Source of the DNA: an uncultured Bacteroidales bacterium | GTDB lineage: Bacteria > Bacteroidota > Bacteroidia > Bacteroidales > UBA932 | DNA length: 64,000 bases | Direction: 5' to 3' | NCBI GenBank assembly: GCA_934725015.1 | Contig: CAKVAS010000001.1 | Span: 124,001 to 188,000, forward strand | Shown: piece by piece, positions 50,833-58,557 of the stretch | Layout: every line of letters starts with the position of its first letter | Position numbering within the stretch: the stretch's first letter is position 1 | Program-made: the position numbers and the translations under genes | Notes under the pieces: generated by a model | What the model was told of the DNA's origin: nothing | Database searches by the model: none | What the model saw: only the letters and a program-made list of their open reading frames with translations

Positions 50833-52131
50833 ATGAGATACTGTAATTTTATTCCCGGATTGCTTATTCTCGTTTCCTTGTCATGTTCCAAACATTTTGA
50901 TGAAAAAGAAGCAGCCTCATGTAATAATGAACTCACAGTGCTCCCGCCACTGAGAACAGTTCAAGAAGCGTCTCGACTTGCAGAAATCGCGGCAACGGAC
51001 TTCTTTGGAGAAAAGACAAAGGTATCTGCGCTCTCTCTTATCAGGACGGTTGATCAAGAGCATTTGTATTCATTCTCGCCTATAAAAACGAAATCTTCCG
51101 ACAACAATTCACCTTTGTTCTACATTGTTAATTACACAGACTCTTGTGGATTCTCCATCATTGCAGCAAACCGCAATCTCCCGCCGATTTGGGTTGTTGC
51201 AGAATCCGGACGATACGATGGTTCATTGACACCCAATGAAGGCTTCAATTTATGTATAGAATCACTTACTGCAGGAATGCAAAAAATGGCACTATTGTCC
51301 GACGATGCCATCATCAATGAAACCTACAAAACCGAGAAATCGACGAGTTCCGGTTCAGTAGGTCCGATGACTTCAGCCGCATGGCATCAACGGTTACCAT
51401 TCAACAGGTATTGCAGCAGTCCGTTTGATTCGGAGGTTCCTGCAGGGTGTGGAGCTATTGCCGTAGGCACAGCATTATCTGCGCTTAAATATCCCACAAC
51501 TATTGAACTTAAATACAACGGAGCAACGAGAAATAAACTGAACATTGACTGGGACAGACAGATTCCACATAATAATTGGTGTGGAGATAACTGTGAACTT
51601 TGCCGTGCAAATGCTGATTTGATTAGGGAACTCGGTGACCGATTGAACATGAAATATGGGAAAGGTGGAAGCAGCTGCAATTTTTCAGATATAAGAAAAG
51701 TCCTGCTTAGATTAGGGCTCAGTGCCGACAAAATAACTGATTACAAGTTCTATGATGTCCGCAAAAGCATTGAAGCTGGACATCCGGTCATTTTGAGGGG
51801 CGTAAATTCTGATAATGAGGGACATTTCTGGGTTGTCGACGGCTTGAAGGTTGAATCTGAGCGTATCAATCATTACAAAAAGAACTTGAACAACCCCAAC
51901 TCTTCATGGGAATTATATTCTTATGCCATCACAGACAGTTGGTATCTGCATTTCAATTATGGATGGAAAGAGACATACGGCTATAATAGTTATTTCCTGT
52001 CGTTTGTTCACCATAAGGATAAAGGCCCCATATTCTTGAATGGCGGCGAAGAATATGACACGGTGACAATGTTCACCGGCGTGCCGACAGATAAAGACAT
52101 ATCAACAATCAATAACATATATAGGAAATGA
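50833..52131 (+). CDS. C10 (streptopain-like) cysteine protease lipoprotein
   Basis: A 432-residue lipoprotein from the ATG at 50833 (lipobox VSLSC, Cys about 18). Residues about 40-180 look like a streptopain-type prodomain (VQEASRLAEIAATDFFG; FYIVNYTDSCGFSIIAANR). The mature domain begins near residue 184 with MTSAAWHQRLPFNRYC and has the catalytic Cys in PAGCGAIAVG (about C206) and catalytic His in GHFWVVDG (about H331), then WYLHFNYGW. Bacteroidales C10 proteases such as the Bfp group degrade host or bacterial proteins. The gene is AT-richer than its neighbours, forms a pair with the next lipoprotein (4-nt overlap), and lies within 30-bp direct repeats. Confidence 0.9.
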   Translation: MRYCNFIPGLLILVSLSCSKHFDEKEAASCNNELTVLPPLRTVQEASRLAEIAATDFFGEKTKVSALSLIRTVDQEHLYSFSPIKTKSSDNNSPLFYIVNYTDSCGFSIIAANRNLPPIWVVAESGRYDGSLTPNEGFNLCIESLTAGMQKMALLSDDAIINETYKTEKSTSSGSVGPMTSAAWHQRLPFNRYCSSPFDSEVPAGCGAIAVGTALSALKYPTTIELKYNGATRNKLNIDWDRQIPHNNWCGDNCELCRANADLIRELGDRLNMKYGKGGSSCNFSDIRKVLLRLGLSADKITDYKFYDVRKSIEAGHPVILRGVNSDNEGHFWVVDGLKVESERINHYKKNLNNPNSSWELYSYAITDSWYLHFNYGWKETYGYNSYFLSFVHHKDKGPIFLNGGEEYDTVTMFTGVPTDKDISTINNIYRK

Positions 52132-52763
52132 TGAATAGATTACATAGGTCTCTTATCAACTCGTGGGCTCTGTCCATTACAATATCTCTTTGCGGATGTT
52201 CCAAATGTGGTGAGATTTCCGTAAATCTTAATGAACTTCATGGCATATATAAAGCTGCAAATACCTATGCAGTGCGAGTCGATGCTTCAAATAGGGTTAT
52301 GGAAGAAGATATGCGCGGTGGTGGCCCGGCATGGCCCGGAACCTGCACGAAATACTATGAATTTTGTGAAGATGGGACAATCGTCGGGTACACTTGTTAT
52401 TCCTTGTATGGCAAAGCCCCGTATTCGGAGAAGAACACTTCGTATTGGGCTTTAAAACAGTCTGAAGAGCAGGCGGCCGACAATGTTTTCCAATTTGACC
52501 GCAACAACAGAACCGTAAATACGAATTTGTGGGGAACGGAACACAATTTTATGAAAGTGTATTCGGCTGATAATAATGAGGTTCAACTATGGGAAAGAAT
52601 AGCGGACTCCAACCGCAAGGGCAGATGGTACGATGTTTTTCAACTGCTAAAAGTCAGCGACGATAAGACATTGGCGATTCTCGGCGACGCAATGGAAGAC
52701 ACGGAAGATAACGAACGGATGATTTTGAAGAAAATCGAGGAATTATGTGAGACCACTTTCTAA
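52128..52763 (+). CDS. Lipoprotein of unknown function, partner of the C10 protease
   Basis: A 211-residue lipoprotein (lipobox SLCGC near residue 24). The rest has no family I recognise. It shows a beta-rich pattern with ELHGIYKAANTYAVRVD at the start, CTKYYEFCEDGTIVGYTCY, and YWALKQSEEQAADNVFQF, which has the feel of a lipocalin-like or stress-response lipoprotein barrel. It starts inside the stop of the C10 gene (ATGA overlap), so the two are co-translated. In other C10 systems the gene next to the protease is often a prodomain-like inhibitor; this protein does not resemble a prodomain, so that role is only a guess. Its last codons lie in the right copy of the 30-bp repeat. Confidence 0.7.
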   Translation: MMNRLHRSLINSWALSITISLCGCSKCGEISVNLNELHGIYKAANTYAVRVDASNRVMEEDMRGGGPAWPGTCTKYYEFCEDGTIVGYTCYSLYGKAPYSEKNTSYWALKQSEEQAADNVFQFDRNNRTVNTNLWGTEHNFMKVYSADNNEVQLWERIADSNRKGRWYDVFQLLKVSDDKTLAILGDAMEDTEDNERMILKKIEELCETTF

Positions 52764-52779
52764 AAAGACTATCTTTGCA
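52751..52779 (+). repeat. Right copy of the 30-bp direct repeat; contains the promoter of the thioredoxin-like gene
   Basis: It matches 50741-50770 and includes the -7 box TATCTTTG at 52770-52777, 32 nt ahead of the next ATG. It overlaps the last codons of the C10 partner gene. Confidence 0.85.
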
Positions 52780-52809
52780 GAAACGAATGAAAATTAAGAA
52801 CTGAAAAAT

Positions 52810-53634
52810 ATGAAAAAGATGAGTTTTATTGCTGTGGTGGCCGTTGCGGCTGCCGTTATGGTTTCCTGCAAGTCGCAGGAGCAGAAAGAGGCTGATTTCC
52901 AGGCCGAGATGAAGGCTGTTGTGGATGATTTTCATGCGGCCGCCGAGGCGATTTCCGCCGACACCACGCTCACGGACGAGCAGAAAAACGAGAAGATTGA
53001 GCCGCTTTATGAGGAGGCTAACAAGAAGTACATCGACCTCAACAAGGTGGCCTTCGACAGGAACAAGAGCAACAGGATTGCCGTCATGGCACTCCAGAAC
53101 ATGTTTCCGGACCTCACCAATCAGGAGGTGATTGACTATGCGGCCGAACTCGCCGACTCTCTCCAGCTGAACGGGGATGTTGTGAAGATGGTCGAGGCGG
53201 CGCAGAAGGGGCTGCTCACCGAGGAAGGAAAGAAGTTCGTTGACTTCACGATTGAGGACTCCGACGGAAAGACGGTTTCGTTCTCGGATTTTGTAGGGAA
53301 AGGCAAATATGTGCTCGTGGATTTCTGGGCGAGCTGGTGCGGCCCCTGCAAGAGGGAGATTCCGAACATCCGCAAAGCTTACGAGGCCTACGGGCCGAAA
53401 GGGCTTGAGGTTCTGTCAGTTGCAGTTTGGGACAAACCGGAGGACACGAAGGCTGCGGCTGCCGCGCATGGGGTCGTTTGGCATCAGATTATCAACGCGC
53501 AGCGCATCCCGACAGACATCTACGGCATTCAGGGAATCCCGCAGATTATGCTCTTCGGCCCGGACGGCACCATCCTCAAGAGGGATTTGAGGGGTGAAGG
53601 CATTGAGGAGGAACTGAGAAAATATTTCGACTGA
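52810..53634 (+). CDS. Thioredoxin-like (TlpA/ResA type) lipoprotein
   Basis: A 274-residue lipoprotein (lipobox VMVSC, Cys 20) facing the periplasm or surface. Residues 25-140 are helical and charged, with the DUF4369-like or linker position of Bacteroidota thiol-disulfide proteins. Residues about 143-274 form the thioredoxin fold: FTIEDSDGKTVSFSDF, the active site WCGPC at 176-180, and cis-Pro in GIQGIPQIMLFGPDG. It would reduce disulfides in exported proteins or support cytochrome maturation. It has its own promoter in the repeat at 52751. Redox direction cannot be told from sequence. Confidence 0.88.
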   Translation: MKKMSFIAVVAVAAAVMVSCKSQEQKEADFQAEMKAVVDDFHAAAEAISADTTLTDEQKNEKIEPLYEEANKKYIDLNKVAFDRNKSNRIAVMALQNMFPDLTNQEVIDYAAELADSLQLNGDVVKMVEAAQKGLLTEEGKKFVDFTIEDSDGKTVSFSDFVGKGKYVLVDFWASWCGPCKREIPNIRKAYEAYGPKGLEVLSVAVWDKPEDTKAAAAAHGVVWHQIINAQRIPTDIYGIQGIPQIMLFGPDGTILKRDLRGEGIEEELRKYFD

Positions 53635-53673
53635 CATCTTCTGTAGAACGAAAGCATCCCCGAACGAACTAAC

Positions 53674-53838
53674 TGTCATCTCGAACAAGGCAATTGTCAT
53701 CTCGAACGGAGTGAGAGATCTTTGTGCCGAGACAAGACATTGAATAAAGATTTCTCACTTCATTACATTTCGTTCGAAATGACAGGTGAGAGACTTCGTT
53801 AGAAATGACAGCGGTGATGGATTTCGTTCGAAATGACA
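53674..53838. repeat. Degenerate dispersed-type repeat with inverted arms
   Basis: TGTCATCTCGAAC occurs at 53674 and 53695, and its complement-type unit TTCGTTCGAAATGACA at 53769, 53795 (one mismatch or so) and 53823. The unit at 53695 with GAGTGAGAGATCTTT forms an imperfect hairpin with AAAGATTTCTCACTTC and the unit at 53769. No gene is visible in 53635-53878. Confidence 0.75.
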
Positions 53839-53878
53839 AGTGGTAGGCCTCGGTTGAAACGGCATAGAAATTTTGCTA

Positions 53879-54847
53879 ATGAAGAAAAACTTTGAGCACA
53901 AGGGGAATCTGGTCCGGCCGAAGAAGGCGCTGGGCCAGCACTTTCTCACCGACTTGAGCGTCGCGCAGAAGATTGCGGACGCTCTTGTTGTGGAATCGGA
54001 TGCCGCGGGCGGGGAAGCTTCCGGGGCGGGCGCGAGCCATGACGCCGGCGCGGATCATGACTCCGGTGCCGCCGCGGCCATGCCGGTGCTGGAAATCGGC
54101 CCGGGGATGGGCGTGCTGAGCCAGTATCTGCTGGAGCGCGGGGACATTGACCTGAAGATGATAGAGATTGACCGCGAGTCTGTGGATTATCTGCTCGTGC
54201 ATTTCCCGAAGGCGGCGGGACGGGTGATTGAAGGGGATTTCCTCAAGATGAACCTGTCCTATTTCTTCCCGCCGAAGTCAGCGGCTTCAGGCTCAGGCAG
54301 TTCCGCAAAAGGAAAGGGACATGACGCCGCCACCGGAACCTTCGCCGTCATAGGCAACTTCCCCTACAACATATCCTCGCAGATTTTCTTCCGCATCATC
54401 GACCACAAGGACAGCATCCCTCAGGTGGTCTGCATGATTCAGAAGGAAGTGGCCGAGCGCATCGCCGAAAAACCGGGAAGCAAGACCTACGGCATTCTCT
54501 CAGTGCTTCTTCAGGCATGGTATGACATCGAGTATCTCTTCACCGTCGGCGAGGGCGCGTTCAACCCTCCCCCGAAGGTCAAGTCCGCAGTAATCCGCCT
54601 CCGCCGCAACTCCCGCACGGACCTCGGCTGCGACGAGAAACTCTTCAAGACCATAGTCAAGACATCATTCAACCAGCGCCGCAAAACCCTGCGCAACAGC
54701 CTCAAGCCGCTCGTCACCGACAAGGCAGCCCGCGAAGTCTGGACTCCGGAGCAAACCGCCGGCTTCCTCTCCAACCCCGTCTTCGACCTCCGCCCCGAAC
54801 GCCTAGGCGTCGAGGACTTCATCTCCCTGACACTGCTGTTTTCTTAG
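53879..54847 (+). CDS. rsmA: 16S rRNA dimethyladenosine transferase with two low-complexity inserts
   Basis: A 322-residue methyltransferase that dimethylates A1518 and A1519 of 16S rRNA. Landmarks: VRPKKALGQHFLTDLSVAQKI, SAM-binding LEIGPGMGVLSQYL, IEIDRESVDYL, the catalytic NFPYNIS, and FNPPPKVKSAVIRL. Bacterial RsmA is normally 265-285 residues. Here an Ala/Gly/Asp/His-rich insert (about residues 40-65) precedes the SAM motif, and a Ser/Gly/Lys-rich insert (about 135-155) precedes NFPYNIS. Both lie in loops and leave the core intact. The start is the ATG at 53879; a TTG six bases upstream is less likely. Confidence 0.93.
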   Translation: MKKNFEHKGNLVRPKKALGQHFLTDLSVAQKIADALVVESDAAGGEASGAGASHDAGADHDSGAAAAMPVLEIGPGMGVLSQYLLERGDIDLKMIEIDRESVDYLLVHFPKAAGRVIEGDFLKMNLSYFFPPKSAASGSGSSAKGKGHDAATGTFAVIGNFPYNISSQIFFRIIDHKDSIPQVVCMIQKEVAERIAEKPGSKTYGILSVLLQAWYDIEYLFTVGEGAFNPPPKVKSAVIRLRRNSRTDLGCDEKLFKTIVKTSFNQRRKTLRNSLKPLVTDKAAREVWTPEQTAGFLSNPVFDLRPERLGVEDFISLTLLFS

Positions 54848-54917
54848 AAAAATAGTTTCGGCTAGTCTTCATCGAAGACAGGAGTAAAGTCACTCCAGTC
54901 TTCGATTTTTATGTATT

Positions 54918-55100
54918 CTATCGTTTCCGCATAAGCTGAAAATACTTTTCTTCACCGAAAAATATTCTCCCCAGATTATCCTTCATTGAAATGATGATGC
55001 CTCTAAAAGGGTTCTTCTCCACATCAATAACCTCGCCCTCTATCCAATCCGGTTCGTCGGTCAATTTTGGAGAGACTTTTGCAAATTCTCCCGTTTTCAT
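54918..55100 (-). CDS. Small conserved-looking protein of unknown function, 60 residues
   Basis: From the ATG at 55100, which has a good ribosome binding site (AAAGGAGTGAT) 6 nt upstream, the product has 60 residues: MKTGEFAKVSPKLTDEPDW at the start, EGEVIDVEKNPFRGIIISM in the middle, LGRIFFGEEKYF near the end. It looks like a small beta-barrel (SH3-like). I have seen similar short proteins in Bacteroidales but know no function. A second frame just downstream stays open and ends at 54862 with YIKIEDWSDFTPVFDED, so the protein may be frameshifted and once longer. Confidence 0.6.
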   Translation of the reverse strand: MKTGEFAKVSPKLTDEPDWIEGEVIDVEKNPFRGIIISMKDNLGRIFFGEEKYFQLMRKR

Positions 55101-55241
55101 ATCACTCCTTTTTATCAGATGATGCAAATATAATGATTCATCCTGTTTCAGCAAGCAGAAATACGCGACAATTTCCCGGAGATGCAACATAATCATTTTA
55201 TTTGCATCTATTTAACCACAGAACCATAAAAACCACATAGT

Positions 55242-55334
55242 ATGAAAAAATCACTATTATTCACTACAATCCTGACATTGGTCATCACAGGATGCAACAA
55301 GTCAGAAGGAACTATGATTGGGATTTCAGTATAA
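55242..55334 (+). pseudogene. Lipoprotein remnant, 30 codons
   Basis: MKKSLLFTTILTLVITGCNK is a complete lipoprotein signal with lipobox, but the frame stops 12 residues later. The next lipoprotein gene begins 22 nt further on. It is either a decayed lipoprotein or a very short secreted lipopeptide; decay seems more likely. Confidence 0.5.
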
Positions 55335-55356
55335 TAACATATATGGTACATTGAGT

Positions 55357-55794
55357 ATGAAACGGTTTATTTCACGCAATTTCAATTTATTGAGTTTATT
55401 GTTTTGCGTTCTTTTCGCTTTCTCTTGCGCAAAAGGGCCCGGGCCTAATGATATGATAAAACTCTCCCAAGATGAAATATTGTTCGGTGCAGAAGGCGGG
55501 AACAAAGTCATAACCTCGAATCGGGCCATCTATTTCGATTCGATATACTACTTTGACGAACATGGCAGTAAGCAAGTGGTGGTAAGAAAAGAATCGCACG
55601 AGATGACGGCCGATGAGTCAATCGAATATGATTGGATAAAAGTTTCCAAAAAGGATGTTGATGACGTCCATTCTTTAATTTTTGAGGCACAACCTAATGA
55701 CAGCGGACTCGAAAGAAAACTTTATGTATTAATTGTGAGTAGTTCGTTTGATGTCATAGAGAAGATTCCGGTGCGACAGACCGCACGGCAATAA
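55357..55794 (+). CDS. Lipoprotein with BACON-like domain
   Basis: From the ATG at 55357 the product has 145 residues with lipobox LFAFSC near 24. The rest fits one BACON-like beta-sandwich: IKLSQDEILFGAEGGNKVI, then YDWIKVSKKDVDD, LIFEAQPNDSGLERKLYVL and a final IPVRQTAR, the usual W.KV...g..R...i.V.Q pattern. BACON domains bind mucin or other glycans in Bacteroidota. The gene is AT-rich, stands alone and is followed by a clear terminator (55875-55920). The upstream remnant at 55242 may be a broken relative. Confidence 0.7.
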   Translation: MKRFISRNFNLLSLLFCVLFAFSCAKGPGPNDMIKLSQDEILFGAEGGNKVITSNRAIYFDSIYYFDEHGSKQVVVRKESHEMTADESIEYDWIKVSKKDVDDVHSLIFEAQPNDSGLERKLYVLIVSSSFDVIEKIPVRQTARQ

Positions 55795-55874
55795 AAACAG
55801 GACAAGTCGAAGGAAAGGAAGAAACTCAGCAAAGTAAACGATACAATACCCAATACAATTTACTGACTTTAATT

Positions 55875-55920
55875 ATCCCACAAAAGCAATTATTTGTTAA
55901 TTTTGTGGGATTTTTTGTTT
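55875..55920 (+). terminator. Terminator between the BACON-like lipoprotein gene and aspS
   Basis: ATCCCACAAAA (55875-55885) pairs perfectly with TTTTGTGGGAT (55901-55911), followed by TTTTTGTTT. The 15-nt loop is AT-rich. Confidence 0.8.
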
Positions 55921-55927
55921 GTCACGT

Positions 55928-55935
55928 TAATTTTG
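55928..55935 (+). promoter_or_regulatory. -7 box of the aspS promoter
   Basis: TAATTTTG is an exact TAnnTTTG, 30 nt ahead of the aspS ATG at 55966. A TTTG at 55902-55905 is 22 bp upstream. Confidence 0.6.
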
Positions 55936-55965
55936 AGGATTACGAAATATATAAACTCACGAAAT

Positions 55966-57732
55966 ATGTACAGGACAAAGACTTGCGGCGAGCTGAGGCT
56001 TGCCGACGTTGGAGAGACGGTGACGCTGGCCGGATGGGTGCAGAAATGCCGTAAACTCGGAGGAATGACTTTCATCGACCTCCGCGACAGGTACGGAGTC
56101 ACGCAGCTTGTGGTGGAGGAGAGCGCTGAAGAGGAACTTACGCAGACTGCGGGCTCGCTCGGACGCGAATATGTGATTCAGGCTACCGGAAAGGTTGTCG
56201 AGAGGGCGAGCAAGAACCCTAAGATGCCTACCGGTGACATCGAGATTGAGCTGTCCGGAATCAAGGTGCTCAACAAGGCTCAGACGCCTCCTTTCACGAT
56301 TGAGGACGTGAGCGACGGCGGCGAGGAGCTCCGCGCGAAGTACCGCTACCTCGACCTGCGGCGCAACCCGCTCCGCAAGGCGCTCGAACTCCGCCACAGG
56401 ATTGCGCACGAAGTCCGCAACTACCTCGACGCGCAGAACTTCCTCGAAATCGAGACGCCGTACCTCATCAAATCGACGCCGGAGGGAGCACGCGACTTCG
56501 TGGTTCCTTCACGGATGAATCCGGGGCAGTTCTACGCGCTGCCGCAGTCTCCGCAGACATTCAAGCAGCTTCTGATGGTGGCCGGCTACGACCGCTACTT
56601 CCAGATTGTGCGCTGCTTCCGCGACGAGGACCTAAGGGCCGACCGTCAGCCGGAGTTCACGCAGATTGACTGCGAGATGTCGTTCGTGGAGCAGGAGGAC
56701 GTGCTCAACACCTTCGAGGGAATGATGAGGACGCTCTTCAAGAATGTTCTTGACGTGACCATCCCGAACCCTATCCCGAGGATGAGCTGGTACGACGCGA
56801 TGGACAACTACGGCTCCGACAAGCCGGACATCCGCTACGACATGAAGCTCCACGAAATCACCGACCTCGCGCAGGGCCACAATTTCTCCGTGTTCGACTC
56901 AGTCGAGTATGTGGGAGCGATTGCCGTAAAGGGATGCGCGGAATACACCCGCAAGCAGATTGACGAACTCACGGAGTGGGTCAAGAGGCCTCAGGTGGGC
57001 GCAAAGGGGCTGGTTTATATAAAGCTCAACGCGGACGGGACAGTCAAGTCTTCGATTGACAAGTTCTTCACGGCCGACGAGCTCAAGGGCGTCGCCGAAA
57101 GGCTCGGAGCGGAGGCAGGAGACCTCATTCTCGTGCTCTGCGGCCCGAAGAGAAAGACCCAGACACAGCTCGGAGTGCTGCGAATAGAGATGGGCAACAG
57201 GCTCGGTCTTCGCGACCCGCACAATTTCGCGCCGCTCTGGGTGGTGGATTTCCCGCTTCTCGAATGGGACGACGAGACCAACCGCTTCTACGCGATGCAC
57301 CACCCGTTCACCGCGCCTAAGCCGGAGCATCTCGACTGGTTCTACAGCAACAGGAAGGAAGACCTTGAAAAGGTCTGCGCCAACGCATACGACTTCGTCC
57401 TCAACGGCACGGAGCTCGGAGGCGGTTCAATCCGTATCCACGAGGCCGACGTGCAGGAGAGGATGTTCGAGGTTCTCGGCATCAGCAAGGAGGACGCGGA
57501 CTACAAGTTCGGCTTCATCATCAACGCATTCAAGTTCGGGGCGCCGCCTCACGGAGGTCTCGCGTTCGGCTTCGACCGTGTCTGTGCGCTCTTCGGCGGC
57601 CAGGAGACAATCCGTGACTACATCGCGTTCCCTAAGAACAACAAGGGACGTGACGTGATGATTGATTCGCCGTCGCAGATTGATCAGATTCAAATGGACG
57701 AATTACATTTAAAGTCCACTTTCAGTGAATAA
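55966..57732 (+). CDS. aspS: Aspartyl-tRNA synthetase
   Basis: A 588-residue class II synthetase, the normal bacterial length. The N-terminal OB-fold anticodon domain (VTLAGWVQKCRKLGGMTFIDLRDR) is followed by the catalytic core with motif 1 (the KALELRHRIAHEVRNYLD to PYLIKSTPEGARDF stretch), motif 2 FRDEDLRADRQPEFTQID, the bacterial GAD insertion, and motif 3 GLAFGFDRVCALFGG. It attaches aspartate to tRNA-Asp. The ATG at 55966 is used; an upstream in-frame ATG at 55894 lies inside the terminator. Its stop overlaps rnhB by 8 nt. Confidence 0.97.
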   Translation: MYRTKTCGELRLADVGETVTLAGWVQKCRKLGGMTFIDLRDRYGVTQLVVEESAEEELTQTAGSLGREYVIQATGKVVERASKNPKMPTGDIEIELSGIKVLNKAQTPPFTIEDVSDGGEELRAKYRYLDLRRNPLRKALELRHRIAHEVRNYLDAQNFLEIETPYLIKSTPEGARDFVVPSRMNPGQFYALPQSPQTFKQLLMVAGYDRYFQIVRCFRDEDLRADRQPEFTQIDCEMSFVEQEDVLNTFEGMMRTLFKNVLDVTIPNPIPRMSWYDAMDNYGSDKPDIRYDMKLHEITDLAQGHNFSVFDSVEYVGAIAVKGCAEYTRKQIDELTEWVKRPQVGAKGLVYIKLNADGTVKSSIDKFFTADELKGVAERLGAEAGDLILVLCGPKRKTQTQLGVLRIEMGNRLGLRDPHNFAPLWVVDFPLLEWDDETNRFYAMHHPFTAPKPEHLDWFYSNRKEDLEKVCANAYDFVLNGTELGGGSIRIHEADVQERMFEVLGISKEDADYKFGFIINAFKFGAPPHGGLAFGFDRVCALFGGQETIRDYIAFPKNNKGRDVMIDSPSQIDQIQMDELHLKSTFSE

Positions 57733-58405
57733 AGAATGCTTGCCCGTGCGGGCGGATGAGAATTTGGTGGAGGCCGGTTGTGACGAGGCGGGAAGAGGGC
57801 CGCTCGCGGGACCGGTCTTTGCCGCGTCCGTGATTCTGCCGCCGGATTTCAGGCATCCGCTGCTGAACGACTCGAAGCAGATGAGCGAGAAGGAGCGGGA
57901 CGAGCTGCGGCCGATAATCGAAAGGGAGGCGGTCGCATGGGCTGTGGAGTGCGTGAGCGCGGAGGAGATTGACAGGATTAACATCCTCAACGCATCAATT
58001 GTAGGGATGTGGCGTGCGGCGGTTCGTCTGGGACGGAAGCCGGATGCGCTGATTATCGACGGAAACAAGTTCCGACCGATTGACCGTCTGCCGGAAGCCG
58101 CGCTTGAGGCACCGTTTGAAGGCGGGATGCTGAAGGAATATATCCCTTTGTGGAAGGACATGAAATGGCGGACCTTTGTGAAGGGAGACGGACGCTTCGC
58201 GTCGATTGCGGCGGCTTCGGTTCTGGCGAAGACATGGAGGGACGAGTATATGCGCAGGATTGCGAATGAATATCCCCGGTACGGATGGGACAGGAACATG
58301 GGGTATCCGACGCACGGGCATATTGAGGCGATACGGGAATACGGATATACGCCATACCACCGTAAGACATTTCATGTCAGAGAGTTGGAGAACACACTAT
58401 TTTGA
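57725..58405 (+). CDS. rnhB: Ribonuclease HII
   Basis: A 226-residue nuclease that removes RNA from RNA-DNA hybrids and single ribonucleotides from DNA. It has AGCDEAGRGPLAGPVFAAS with the first catalytic Asp-Glu (about residues 20-21), LNDSKQMSEKERDEL, ALIIDGNK and KGDGRFASIAAASVLAKTWRDE, and GYPTHGH. The GTG at 57725 is the likely start, lying inside the end of aspS, so translation is probably coupled. Length is normal (about 200-230). A hairpin after the stop (58411-58455) may terminate the aspS-rnhB transcript. Confidence 0.93.
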   Translation: MNKECLPVRADENLVEAGCDEAGRGPLAGPVFAASVILPPDFRHPLLNDSKQMSEKERDELRPIIEREAVAWAVECVSAEEIDRINILNASIVGMWRAAVRLGRKPDALIIDGNKFRPIDRLPEAALEAPFEGGMLKEYIPLWKDMKWRTFVKGDGRFASIAAASVLAKTWRDEYMRRIANEYPRYGWDRNMGYPTHGHIEAIREYGYTPYHRKTFHVRELENTLF

Positions 58406-58410
58406 TTGAC

Positions 58411-58470
58411 GGGGCGAAGAAAAGCGATCTGCATCCCATCCTTTTCTTCATCCCCTTTCTCTCAGTTCTT
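58411..58470 (+). terminator. Terminator-like hairpin after rnhB
   Basis: GGGG-GAAGAAAAG (58411-58424) pairs with CTTTTCTTC-CCCC (58441-58455) with small internal bulges, followed by a T-rich stretch. Confidence 0.6.
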
Positions 58471-58483
58471 TTGTTTTTGGTTT

Positions 58484-58491
58484 TAATTTTG
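58484..58491 (+). promoter_or_regulatory. -7 box of the S46 peptidase promoter
   Basis: TAATTTTG is an exact TAnnTTTG match 66 nt ahead of the ATG at 58558. No clear -33 element is seen. Confidence 0.5.
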
Positions 58492-58557
58492 CTGATTTAA
58501 ATGATTGTAATGCCTTGGCAAATTAATTGGTTTACAAATAATTAAATATACTGATAT

